Both the position numbers and the translations under genes were made by a program. DNA of 64,000 nt from an uncultured Microbacterium sp. (GTDB taxonomy: Bacteria > Actinomycetota > Actinomycetes > Actinomycetales > Microbacteriaceae): the NCBI RefSeq assembly GCF_947488465.1, contig NZ_CANKZA010000002.1, positions 248,001 through 312,000 on the forward strand. Direction: 5' to 3'. Positions 45,525 to 53,630 of this stretch are shown here, piece after piece. The notes beneath the pieces are model-generated. The model worked only from the letters and a program-made list of their open reading frames with translations. It ran no database searches and was not told where the DNA came from. Positions within the stretch are counted from its first letter, which is position 1; each line of letters starts with the position of its first letter.

Positions 45525-46502
45525 GTGCGACAGGTCATCATCATCGGATCCGGACCCGCGGGCTATACCGCGGCGATCTACGCGGCACGCGCGAACCTGT
45601 CCCCCCTCGTCATCGCCAGCTCGGTCGAAGCCGGCGGCGAACTCATGAACACGACCGAGGTCGAGAACTTCCCCGGTTTCCCCGAGGCGATCATGGGTCC
45701 CGACCTCATGGCGAAGATGCAGGAGCAGGCGGAGCGCTTCGGCGCCGAGGTCGTCTACGACGACGTCGTCTCGCTCGACATCACGGGCCCCGTGAAAACC
45801 CTCACTCTGGGTTCCGGCAAGGTCGTCGAATCGGATGCCCTCATCTATGCCACGGGATCCGCACCCCGGAAGATCGGCATCGAAGGCGAAGCACGCCTCT
45901 CCGGTCGCGGGGTGTCGTACTGCGCGACGTGCGACGGATTCTTCTTCCGCGAGCGTGTGATCGCGGTCGTCGGCGGCGGCGATTCGGCGATGGAAGAGGC
46001 GACATTCCTCACCAAGTTCGCCTCGAAGGTCTACGTCATCCACCGTCGCGGCGAGCTGCGCGCCTCGAAGATCATGCAGGAGCGCGCTCAGCGCAACGAG
46101 AAGATCGAGTTCGTCTGGAACAGCGCGGTCGTCGACATCGTGGGCGACGAGGCCGTCACCGGCGTCGTGCTGGAGGACACGGTCGACGGTTCGCGTCGCG
46201 AACTGGCCCTCGAGGGCGTGTTCGTCGCGATCGGCAACGACCCGCGCACCCACCTGGTCCACAACATCCTCGACCTGACCGAACACGGCACGGTCTGGGT
46301 CGACGGGCGCTCGTCGCGCACGTCGGTCCCGGGCGTCTTCGCCGCGGGTGACGTCATCGACCCGACGTACCGTCAAGCTGTCACCGCGGCGGGCAGCGGA
46401 ACCGTCGCCGCGCTCGACGTCGAGCACTACCTCGCTGCCCTGGGCGAAGCGGGCGAGCCCGCCGAGGACGCCTCGGAAATCGACGCACTGCCCACCGTCT
46501 GA
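45525..46502 (+). CDS. trxB: Thioredoxin reductase
   Basis: 325 residues from the GTG at 45525 (GAAGGAGG, six bases). FAD motif IIGSGPAGYTAAIYAARA, redox-active CATC in SYCATCDGFF (Cys about 133 and 136), NADPH motif GGGDSAMEEATFL. It reduces thioredoxin with NADPH. trxA follows after 69 bases with its own SigR-type promoter. Confidence 0.96.
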   Translation: MRQVIIIGSGPAGYTAAIYAARANLSPLVIASSVEAGGELMNTTEVENFPGFPEAIMGPDLMAKMQEQAERFGAEVVYDDVVSLDITGPVKTLTLGSGKVVESDALIYATGSAPRKIGIEGEARLSGRGVSYCATCDGFFFRERVIAVVGGGDSAMEEATFLTKFASKVYVIHRRGELRASKIMQERAQRNEKIEFVWNSAVVDIVGDEAVTGVVLEDTVDGSRRELALEGVFVAIGNDPRTHLVHNILDLTEHGTVWVDGRSSRTSVPGVFAAGDVIDPTYRQAVTAAGSGTVAALDVEHYLAALGEAGEPAEDASEIDALPTV

Positions 46503-46508
46503 ACGCGG

Positions 46509-46535
46509 GGGAACAATCCCCGGCATCCCGACGTT
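46509..46535 (+). promoter_or_regulatory. SigR/SigH-type promoter of trxA
   Basis: GGGAAC (46509-46514), 18 bases, GTT (46533-46535). It lies between trxB and trxA, so thioredoxin can be induced independently of the reductase. Confidence 0.65.
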
Positions 46536-46571
46536 TGTCCATTTCGACACTTCTATGAAGGAGAAGAACAC

Positions 46572-46895
46572 ATGACTTCGAAGGCCACGAGCGAAAGCAC
46601 CTGGAAGCAGGACGTCATCGAGGCCGACGGCCCCGTCCTGGTCGACTTCTGGGCTGAATGGTGCGGACCGTGTCGCATGGTCGGCCCGATCCTCGACGAG
46701 ATCCAGTCGGAGAACGGTGACAAGATCACCATCCTCAAGCTGAACGTCGACGAGAACCCGAACCTCGCCATGGAGTACCAGATCACGTCGATCCCGGCGA
46801 TGAAGGTCTTCAACAAGGGACAGGTCGAGAAGACGATCGTCGGCGCAAAGCCGAAGTTTGCTCTCGAGCAGGACCTCGCCGCATACCTCGCCTGA
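46572..46895 (+). CDS. trxA: Thioredoxin
   Basis: 107 residues with active site WCGPC (Cys31, Cys34) in VLVDFWAEWCGPCRMVGP and the cis-proline loop TSIPAMKVF. General cytosolic disulfide reductase, partner of TrxB upstream. Followed by a textbook terminator. Confidence 0.97.
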   Translation: MTSKATSESTWKQDVIEADGPVLVDFWAEWCGPCRMVGPILDEIQSENGDKITILKLNVDENPNLAMEYQITSIPAMKVFNKGQVEKTIVGAKPKFALEQDLAAYLA

Positions 46896-46909
46896 CCACA
46901 GGTTTCACA

Positions 46910-46945
46910 CCCCCTGACCGGGATTTTCCTGGTCAGGGGGTTTTT
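46910..46945 (+). terminator. Rho-independent terminator of trxBA
   Basis: CCCCCTGACC (46910-46919) pairs with GGTCAGGGGG (46931-46940), then TTTTT (46941-46945). Confidence 0.92.
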
Positions 46946-46951
46946 CGTGCC

Positions 46952-47284
46952 CTAGGGGCGTACCCGTGCATCCCACGTGCGATGCGGCTCACTTCCGAGA
47001 AGGCGCCAGACCGCCCGCGTGAGTTCCGGATGCTGCAGCGCGATCTGACGAAGCACGCGGTAGTTGCGGGCAACCGACGGCCGTGAGCCCCCGTCGGACG
47101 CGATGTTCTCCGCGCGGAGGGTGAGGACGACCAGCTCGTCGACCGACGGGAGGTCCTCCATGAACTCCCACGGATCCTCACCCGACCGGATGCGTTCCTC
47201 GATCAAGACGGAGAGTTCATCCGACGCTTCGGCGCGCAAGAGCTCCAGGCTGGCGCGACGCGGGAGGTTGAGATCATCCGTCAC
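46952..47284 (-). CDS. Conserved hypothetical protein next to parB
   Basis: 110 residues, helical and charged (ASLELLRAEASDELSVLIEERIRSG; NYRVLRQIALQHPELTRAVWRLLGS), no membrane segment. Coding quality is high. It sits between trxA and parB on the minus strand, 34 bases after the parB stop, so it may belong to the parAB transcript. I do not recognise a function. Confidence 0.65.
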   Translation of the reverse strand: MTDDLNLPRRASLELLRAEASDELSVLIEERIRSGEDPWEFMEDLPSVDELVVLTLRAENIASDGGSRPSVARNYRVLRQIALQHPELTRAVWRLLGSEPHRTWDARVRP

Positions 47285-47318
47285 TCATCCAGCCTACGAC
47301 GCCGGAGAGACCGTGGCG

Positions 47319-48296
47319 TCAGAGCGTCCCGTACCCGGTTTCGCCCATCTCATCGAGGATGCGGTTGAGATCCTGGATAGTGGCGAAATCTATGTTGATC
47401 TGGCCTTTTCTAGCCGTGAGCGTGATCTTCACCTTGGTGTTCAATCGGTCGCCCAACCGCTCGGCGACCTCATCGAGATGAGCGCGCCGGGCGCCTGCCT
47501 TGGGCGCCGCGGGCCGCGGGAAGCCGGCATCCGTCATCTTTGCGGCTGCCTCGGCGGCGCGCACCGACAGATCTTCGTTCACGATCTTGTCGGAGAGTCG
47601 CTGCATTGCCGCGACGTCGTCGAGCGACAGGATCGCGCGGGCGTGACCGGCGCTCAGAACACCCGCCGCGACGCGCTGCTGCACCGGCATGGGGAGCTTC
47701 AACAGGCGGATCGTGTTGCTGATCTGCGGGCGCGACCGGCCGATGCGCTGCGCTAGCTCTTCCTGGGTGATCGCGAAGTCCTCGAGCAGCTGCTGGTAGG
47801 CCGATGCCTCTTCCAGCGGGTTGAGCTGCGAGCGATGCAGGTTCTCGAGCAGGGCGTCCCGGAGGAGATTGTCGTCGGTGGTCTCCCGGACGATCGCCGG
47901 AATCGACGTGAGCCCGGCTTCGCGTGATGCCCGAGTGCGGCGCTCACCCATGATGAGCTCGTACTTGCCGTCCTCGTTCGTGCGGACGACGACGGGCTGG
48001 AGAACGCCGAACTCCCGCACGCTGTGCACGAGCTCCGCGAGATCGTCCGGATCGAAGTTCGAGCGCGGTTGGCGCGGGTTCGGAACGATGTCATGCGGGT
48101 CGATCTCGATCAGTCGGGTGCCGGGAACAGCGACCAACTCCGCTGTCTCTTCCGTGCGGGGCGATGTGGTGGTGCCTGGAGCACCGTCAGTGAGCGACGC
48201 ACCGGGGAAGAAGACGTCGACGGGACGCGCCTCCGACGATTCGGTGGTCGGGATGAGTGCACCGATACCGCGGCCCAGTCCAGTTCGCTTTGCCAT
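47319..48296 (-). CDS. parB: Chromosome-partitioning protein ParB (parS-binding CTPase)
   Basis: 325 residues: N-terminal CTP-binding ParB/Srx domain with IVPNPRQPRSNFDPDDL and GERRTRASREAG, helix-turn-helix (ITQEELAQRIGRSRPQISNTIRLLKL) that reads parS, and the C-terminal dimerisation domain. It loads at parS and spreads as a CTP-dependent clamp. The ATG overlaps the parA stop (TGATG). It should act on the parS array just upstream of parA. Confidence 0.96.
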   Translation of the reverse strand: MAKRTGLGRGIGALIPTTESSEARPVDVFFPGASLTDGAPGTTTSPRTEETAELVAVPGTRLIEIDPHDIVPNPRQPRSNFDPDDLAELVHSVREFGVLQPVVVRTNEDGKYELIMGERRTRASREAGLTSIPAIVRETTDDNLLRDALLENLHRSQLNPLEEASAYQQLLEDFAITQEELAQRIGRSRPQISNTIRLLKLPMPVQQRVAAGVLSAGHARAILSLDDVAAMQRLSDKIVNEDLSVRAAEAAAKMTDAGFPRPAAPKAGARRAHLDEVAERLGDRLNTKVKITLTARKGQINIDFATIQDLNRILDEMGETGYGTL

Positions 48297-49231
48297 CAGT
48301 CGGTTCCCTCATTGTCGGTGTGTTGGAGTCCTCGCCGCGCGATTTCGACGGCTGCCTCGCGGTACGCGACGGCGCCAGCGGACTGCCCATCGTAGGCAAT
48401 CACTGTCTGACCGAAGCTCGGCGCCTCGGACACACGCACGGATCGTGGAATCACAGTGCCGAGCACTTCCTGCGGGAAGTGAGTACGCACTTCGTCGGCG
48501 ACCTGCTGCGCAAGGCGTGTGCGACCGTCGTACATCGTCAGGAGGATCGTCGAGAGATGCAAATGCGGATTCAGGTGCTTCTGGATCATCCGCACGCTCC
48601 CGAGGAGTTGACTGAGGCCTTCCAACGCGTAGTACTCGCATTGGATGGGAATCAAGAGTTCTTTCGCCGCCGTGAAGGCATTGATGGTGAGGAGGCCGAG
48701 CGATGGTGGGCAGTCGATGAGCACGAAATCGAGGCGCTCATCAAGGCCGGTGATGTAGTCGTCGAGCGCTGTGCGAAGGCGGTGTTCGCGCGCAACCTGC
48801 GACACCAACTCGATCTCCGCGCCCGCAAGATGAATCGTGCTGGGAGCGCAGAGCAGACGAGGAGATTCAGGGCTGACCTGGACAATATCCGCGAGGGGGA
48901 ACTCATCGATGAGCACGTCGTAGATGCTCGGGATGTCTGCGGTGTGCGGCACGCCGAGGGCGGTCGATGCATTTCCCTGCGGATCGAGGTCGATCACCAG
49001 CACTCTTGCGCCGACGGATGCCAGGGCGGATGCGAGATTGACCGTCGTCGTCGTCTTACCGACTCCGCCCTTCTGGTTCGAGACCGTCACCACGCGGGTG
49101 TCGCCCGCGAAGGTGATCTCGACTGCCGCCAATGCCTTCCGTCGCGTGGTCAAATCGGCCAGTTCGCGGGCAATCGGACTATCTGCGAGGAGGGGTGCGG
49201 GAGACTTCGCGTTCTCCGATTGCTGCACCAT
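48296..49231 (-). CDS. parA: Chromosome-partitioning ATPase ParA
   Basis: About 311 residues. Deviant Walker A VSNQKGGVGKTTTTVNLA, Walker B FVLIDCPPSLG. It forms the nucleoid-bound gradient that moves ParB-parS complexes. Start choices are the ATG at 49231 and the GTG at 49228; AGGAG lies just upstream and the GTG has the better spacing. Its promoter must lie in or beside the first parS site at 49301, so ParB binding may regulate it. Confidence 0.95.
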   Translation of the reverse strand: MVQQSENAKSPAPLLADSPIARELADLTTRRKALAAVEITFAGDTRVVTVSNQKGGVGKTTTTVNLASALASVGARVLVIDLDPQGNASTALGVPHTADIPSIYDVLIDEFPLADIVQVSPESPRLLCAPSTIHLAGAEIELVSQVAREHRLRTALDDYITGLDERLDFVLIDCPPSLGLLTINAFTAAKELLIPIQCEYYALEGLSQLLGSVRMIQKHLNPHLHLSTILLTMYDGRTRLAQQVADEVRTHFPQEVLGTVIPRSVRVSEAPSFGQTVIAYDGQSAGAVAYREAAVEIARRGLQHTDNEGTD

Positions 49232-49300
49232 CAACTCCTGTCACGCCGGGGGGTTATCCCACTGTAGTCGAGTACGCCGACACCGCTGCTCGATCTACCC

Positions 49301-50356
49301 CGTTTCACGTGAAACACCCCACCACAGTCCCCGCTGATCGAGTGCCGGCGCGCATCGTCGGTGTACCGCGATCACTCACCGCTCACCCGATGTTTCACGT
49401 GAAACACGCACCGTGGTTTCGATACGGCGCCTCCGGCGCCTACTCAACCACCGAATCTTGCCCAATCCCCGGTGATCGAGTGCCGGCGCGCATCGTCGGT
49501 GTACCGCGATCACTCACCGCTCACCCGATGTTTCACGTGAAACACGCACCGTGGTTTCGATACGGCGCCTCCGGCGCCTGTTCCCGGTGATCGAGTACCG
49601 GCGCACAGCGCAGGAGTACCGAGATCACCCATTTATCACCCGATGTTTCACGTGAAACATGCAAGTGGTTTCGGTACGGCGCCTACGGCGCCTACTCAAC
49701 CACCGACGCCGGGAGCGGTGATCGAGTGCCGGCGCGCAGCGCCGGTGCATCGAGATCACCCCGGACACCCGATGTTTCACGTGAAACATGCAAGTGGTTT
49801 CGGTACGCCACCTACAGCGCCTACTCAACCACCGACGTCGGGACCGCTGATCGAGTGCCGGCGCGCAGCGCCGGTGTACCGAGATCACCCCGGGACGCGC
49901 GATGTTTCACGTGAAACATGCAAGTGGTTTCGATACGGCTCCTCCGGCGCCTACTCAACCACCGACGCCGGGACCGGTGATCGCGTGCCGGCGCACAGCG
50001 CCGGTGTACCGAGATCAGCCATGTATCACCCGATGTTTCACGTGAAACATGCACCGTGGTTTCGGTATGGCGCCTCCGGCGTCTGTTCCCGTTGATCGAG
50101 TGCCGGCGCGCAGCGCCGGTGTACCGAGATCACCCCGGACGCGCGATGTTTCACGTGAAACATGCAAGTGGTTTCGGTACGGCGCCTCCGGCGCCGGGAC
50201 CCGTGATCGAGTGCCGGCGCGCAGCGCCGGTGTACCGAGATCAGCCCGGGACGCGCGATGTTTCACGTGAAACATGCACCGTGGTTTCGATACGGCGCCA
50301 CCGACGCCGGGAGCGGTGATCGAGTGCCGGCGCACAGCGCCGGTGTACCGAGATCA
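49301..50356. repeat. parS: Tandem parS/REP centromere array, main block (nine parS sites)
   Basis: Nine parS sites start at 49301 (first base C), 49391, 49529, 49644, 49773, 49903, 50034, 50147 and 50259; eight read exactly TGTTTCACGTGAAACA. Between them two hairpin repeats alternate. REP-A runs from GTGGTTTCG[A/G]TACGGC through GGCGCC-TCC-GGCGCC to ACTCAACCACCGA, sometimes truncated. REP-B runs from TGATCGAGTGCCGGCGC to GCGCCGGTGTACCGAGATCA. Units are 112-138 bp, the first 90 bp. No protein-coding gene is credible here. The whole 49232-50353 interval is filled by this array. Confidence 0.9.
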
Positions 50357-50677
50357 GCCATGATCAGACTCGTCATCAGAAGCGTCCGTGAAGCGATCAC
50401 TGAAAGTCTTGCGACTCAGTTCGGAGAGTTGATCGTACTCACGCGCGATCAGTGCTTTCCGCTTGGCACGACTCCAGCCCTGCACTTGCTTCTCCCGCGC
50501 GAACGCGTCGTGAACGTTATCGTATGTCTCACTGTAGGCAAGGACCACTGGACGTCGACGCTTCGTGTACTGCGCGCCCTCACCGATCTCGTGGAGCCAG
50601 ACCCGCTTTTCAAGGTTCCTACAGCTACCTACGTAAAAGCTGCCATCCGCGCATTCGAGGATGTACATGTACGGCAT
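50354..50677 (-). CDS. GIY-YIG nuclease-family protein embedded in the parS/REP array
   Basis: 107 residues from the ATG at 50677. The GIY-YIG core is present: MYILECADGSFYVGSCRNLEKRVWLH, then AREKQVQGWSRAKRKALI with the catalytic-type Glu, as in the UPF0213/YhbQ-like single-domain subgroup. The C-terminal tail (FSDRFTDASDDESDHG) is disordered, and the stop codon TGA is itself the end of a REP-B element, so the gene abuts the repeats directly. parS/REP units lie on both sides. Cellular role unknown. Confidence 0.8.
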   Translation of the reverse strand: MPYMYILECADGSFYVGSCRNLEKRVWLHEIGEGAQYTKRRRPVVLAYSETYDNVHDAFAREKQVQGWSRAKRKALIAREYDQLSELSRKTFSDRFTDASDDESDHG

Positions 50678-50764
50678 GGGGATAGAGTGCAGCATTCCGC
50701 GGCGATCCATCCCACGTACATGGCGTGATGTGGAAACTCAACGAGAATGCTGCCATGTGGAGGA

Positions 50765-50966
50765 GGCAGTGTTTCACGTGAAACACTGCCTCGTTTCGGT
50801 ACGGCGCCTGCGGCGCCTACTCAACCACCGATATCAGACCGGTCTCGGGGGATCGAGTGCCGGTGCGCAGCCCGGTGTATCGAGATCAGCCAGAGTCCAC
50901 CGATGTTTCACGTGAAACGCGGCGTGGTTTCGGTACGGCGCCTGCGGCGCCTACTCGACCACCGAA
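50765..50966. repeat. parS: parS/REP centromere array, second block (two parS sites)
   Basis: parS sites at 50770-50785 (perfect) and 50904-50919 (last base G). The first is extended by GGCAG/CTGCC into a 26-bp perfect palindrome (50765-50790). REP-A copies begin near 50792 and 50925, and one REP-B copy is at about 50851-50889. The stretch 50678-50985 contains no gene other than these elements. Confidence 0.88.
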
Positions 50967-50985
50967 GGGTGCGCAGGCGAACGGA

Positions 50986-51609
50986 TCAGCGGACGGTCGC
51001 GCGGATCACGCGAGTCGGCTCGGAGATCACACCCTCACCGACGGGCTCCACGCGGACGTTCGAGAGGCGGAACTTGCGGACCTGTTTGTCCGCTGCCGTC
51101 ACCTCATTCTCCGCATTGGCGCCCTTGAGGAGAATGAGTTCACCGCCGTCACGCACAAGGGGAGCGGTGAGAGGAATCAGTGTTCGCAGGGCGCTGACCG
51201 CGCGCGCGGTCACAGCATCCAGTACCGGACCCTGCTTCCAATCCTCACCTCGCGCACGCACCACCTCGACGTTCTCGAGTCCGAGATCCGTGACCTGCTC
51301 ATTCAGCCATGCGACTCGACGCTCCATCGGTTCGATGAGAACCCATCGCACGTCCGGTCGCGAAATGGCCAGGACGAGTCCCGGCAGCCCGGCCCCCGAG
51401 CCGATGTCGCCCACGCGTCCACCAGCGGGAAAGAGTGGTCCGGCCACAGCCGAGTTCAGAATGTGCCGGCTCCACAAGCGCGGGAGCTCAAGGGGACCGA
51501 TCAGACCCCGCTCCTCGCCATGCTCCGCCAATGCGGTCGTGAACTGTCGCGCCTGAGCCAGGCGATCGCCGAAGATGTCGGCGGCGACGTCGGGTTCCTG
51601 CTCGAGCAT
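50986..51609 (-). CDS. rsmG: 16S rRNA (guanine527-N7)-methyltransferase RsmG
   Basis: 207 residues from the ATG at 51609. SAM motif VGDIGSGAGLPGLVLAI, LIEPMERRVAWLNEQV, and the RsmG region LWSRHILNSAVAGPLF. It methylates G527 of 16S rRNA. The frame stays open through the parS site upstream (DVSRETSV), and GTG at 51612 is an alternative start. Standard neighbour of jag and parA. Confidence 0.93.
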   Translation of the reverse strand: MLEQEPDVAADIFGDRLAQARQFTTALAEHGEERGLIGPLELPRLWSRHILNSAVAGPLFPAGGRVGDIGSGAGLPGLVLAISRPDVRWVLIEPMERRVAWLNEQVTDLGLENVEVVRARGEDWKQGPVLDAVTARAVSALRTLIPLTAPLVRDGGELILLKGANAENEVTAADKQVRKFRLSNVRVEPVGEGVISEPTRVIRATVR

Positions 51610-51615
51610 CACTGA

Positions 51616-51631
51616 AGTTTCACGTGAAACG
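51616..51631. promoter_or_regulatory. parS: parS site between jag and rsmG
   Basis: AGTTTCACGTGAAACG: the full 14-bp parS core with both outer bases changed. It lies immediately after the jag stop and just upstream of the rsmG start codon, a common position in actinobacteria. Confidence 0.8.
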
Positions 51632-52135
51632 TCAGCCGCGCCGGATGACGGTGTGCCGGTCAGCACCCTCGCCATAGGACTCAGAAATCAGCCCACGCTC
51701 GGAAACGATGTCGTGCACGAGTTTGCGTTCATAACTCGACATTGCGGGCAGGGATGCCTGGGACACACCCTCATCGAGCCGTGCAATCGCTCGGTCGACC
51801 AGTTTCTGGAGCTGCTGCTGGCGGGCGTCCCGAGATCCACCGACGTCGAGAATCAAGCGTGAGAAATGGCCCGTCTTCGTCTGCACGGCGATTCGAGTGA
51901 GCTCCTGCAGCGCTTGCACGGTGTCAGGCTGAGAGATCAACGCAAGCGCCGCGTCGTCTTCATTCTCGACCGACACGTAGGCTCGCCCACCACGGACGTC
52001 GAGCGCAAGATCACCGTCGATGTCGGCGATGTCGAGCAGGCCTTCGAGATAGTCGGCAGCCACGTCGCCTTCTTGCTCCAGTTGCTCGACGGTAGCCGTC
52101 GGGCGGAGAGTGTCCTGTTCGGGAGTTGTCGTCAT
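51632..52135 (-). CDS. jag: R3H-domain RNA-binding protein Jag/KhpB
   Basis: 167 residues from the ATG at 52135 (GAGGATCATC upstream). KH-like domain (DLALDVRGGRAYVSVEN..DAALALISQPDTVQALQELTRIAVQTK) and C-terminal R3H domain (SSYERKLVHDIVSERGLISESYGEG). It binds RNA, usually with KhpA. The gene sits between yidC and rsmG as expected. Confidence 0.88.
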   Translation of the reverse strand: MTTTPEQDTLRPTATVEQLEQEGDVAADYLEGLLDIADIDGDLALDVRGGRAYVSVENEDDAALALISQPDTVQALQELTRIAVQTKTGHFSRLILDVGGSRDARQQQLQKLVDRAIARLDEGVSQASLPAMSSYERKLVHDIVSERGLISESYGEGADRHTVIRRG

Positions 52136-52154
52136 GATGATCCTCGCGGCTCTC

Positions 52155-53270
52155 TCAGGAATCCTTGGGCGGGTTGGTGTTCTTCTGCGCCTGCTTCTTG
52201 GCACGCTGCTTGCTCACCGGCTGCTGACGCTTCGGCGCTTCAGCCTTCGCTTTCTGCGCCTCGTCGAACAAGCGCTGCTGCTCCGCCTGGTACTTCTCCA
52301 GCGGGATGATCTTGCCGTGCGCGTCGAGTGCCTTGCCCTTGCGAGCGAGGCGCTCCTCGCGGGCCTTGGCTGCTTCCGATCCCGGTGTCGGGAGGTTCCG
52401 GATGACGATGAACTGCTGCACCATCGTCCAGATGTTGGACGTGAACCAGTAGAGGACGACACCCAACGGGAAGAAGACACCAGAGAAGATGAAGGCGAGC
52501 GGAAGAACATAGAGCATGATCTTCTGCATCTGGTACGCCTGGCCGGTCTTGGCCTCGGGCGACAGGTTCTTCGAGATGATCTGAAGCTGAGTGATGAACT
52601 GCGATGCGATCATCAGGATGACGAGGATGACGAGGATGACGACCGTTACGGTCTCACCGGCGCCCCACGCCTCGATCATGTTGACGTGGAGCGGAGCAAC
52701 ACCGAACAGCTGCGCATCGTAGAACTGCTTTGTCAGGTCGACGTTGAGAAGACCGACACCACCCACACCCCATTCGGCGTGCTTTTTGACGTCGCTGAGT
52801 GTGTAGAACATACCGAGCAGAATCGGCATCTGCACCAGCAGCGGAAGACAACTCGACACCGGAGTCGTGCCGTGCTTCTTATAGAGCGCCATCGTCTCGC
52901 GACTCATCGCCTCACGCGAGAGCTGATCCTTCTTGCCGCGGTACTTCTCCTGAACTTTTCGCAGTTCAGGGGCAATTTCCATCATCTTGCGCTGGCTCTT
53001 GATCTGCCGCACGAAGAGCGGGATGAGTGCCGAGCGCACGACGATCACAAGACCGACGATCGACAACACCCAGGTGAGGCCGGCATCCGGCTCCATGCCG
53101 ATCGACGTGAAGATCCAGTGCCAGAACACCAGGATCGCCTCAACGATCCACTTGAACGGCCACATGATCGTGCTGAAGAAGTCGAGGCTTCCCGACGGCG
53201 GAGGTGTCGTCGGGGTCGGCACCACCGGAGTCGGGGTCGCCGCGGCAGCGGCGAAGAGAAGATCCAACAC
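52155..53270 (-). CDS. yidC: Membrane protein insertase YidC
   Basis: 371 residues from a GTG at 53270 with AAAGGA seven bases upstream. Five membrane helices with the YidC pattern (IVVRSALIPLFVRQIKSQRKM with the hydrophilic-groove arginine; GTTPVSSCLPLLVQMPILLGMFY) and a basic C-terminal tail typical of Gram-positive members. Inserts membrane proteins alone or with Sec. It follows yidD by three bases. Confidence 0.95.
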   Translation of the reverse strand: MLDLLFAAAAATPTPVVPTPTTPPPSGSLDFFSTIMWPFKWIVEAILVFWHWIFTSIGMEPDAGLTWVLSIVGLVIVVRSALIPLFVRQIKSQRKMMEIAPELRKVQEKYRGKKDQLSREAMSRETMALYKKHGTTPVSSCLPLLVQMPILLGMFYTLSDVKKHAEWGVGGVGLLNVDLTKQFYDAQLFGVAPLHVNMIEAWGAGETVTVVILVILVILMIASQFITQLQIISKNLSPEAKTGQAYQMQKIMLYVLPLAFIFSGVFFPLGVVLYWFTSNIWTMVQQFIVIRNLPTPGSEAAKAREERLARKGKALDAHGKIIPLEKYQAEQQRLFDEAQKAKAEAPKRQQPVSKQRAKKQAQKNTNPPKDS

Positions 53271-53273
53271 GGA

Positions 53274-53630
53274 TCAGTCCTTTCTGGGGGGCACGACGAA
53301 TCCGTGCGGAGTCAGGTCATGACGGAAATGCGCGTGCGGCTTCACGTCGTCGATCCCGCCTTGGGCCCAGGGGTGGCACCGAGCGAGACGGGCAGCCGTC
53401 AGCGCGGCACCCTTGATCGCTCCGTGCTGCTGGACCGCGCCGACCGCGTAGGCGGAGCAGGACGGGTAGTACTTGCAGACATCGCCATAGATGTGTGAAA
53501 CCGTGGCGCGATATCCGTGGAGGGCAGCGAGCACGATATTGCGCGGCAACAACGGCAGACCGTGCACCACGGTGGATGCTGCGATTCCGCCGTCGCCGGT
53601 CGCCGACATCGGAAGGGTCGAGGCGCTCAC
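53274..53630 (-). CDS. yidD: Membrane protein insertion efficiency factor YidD
   Basis: 118 residues. The core LPRNIVLAALHGYRATVSHIYGDVCKYYPSCSAYAVGAVQQHGAIKG (in pieces) is diagnostic. I took the GTG at 53630, which overlaps the rnpA stop by four bases (GTGA). An amphipathic peripheral membrane protein aiding YidC. Confidence 0.92.
   Translation of the reverse strand: MSASTLPMSATGDGGIAASTVVHGLPLLPRNIVLAALHGYRATVSHIYGDVCKYYPSCSAYAVGAVQQHGAIKGAALTAARLARCHPWAQGGIDDVKPHAHFRHDLTPHGFVVPPRKD

Noticed and set aside
49132..50319. Several open frames of 60-150 residues with recurring FHVKH and VSRET segments
   Set aside because: The segments are translations of the parS palindrome in different frames and the rest is the REP hairpins. 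There is no ribosome-binding pattern or coding bias; they are repeats, not genes.
49301..50966. CRISPR-like appearance of regularly spaced repeats
   Set aside because: The intervening 75-120 bp are themselves repeats, not unique spacers, the repeated 16-mer is parS, and no cas gene is present.
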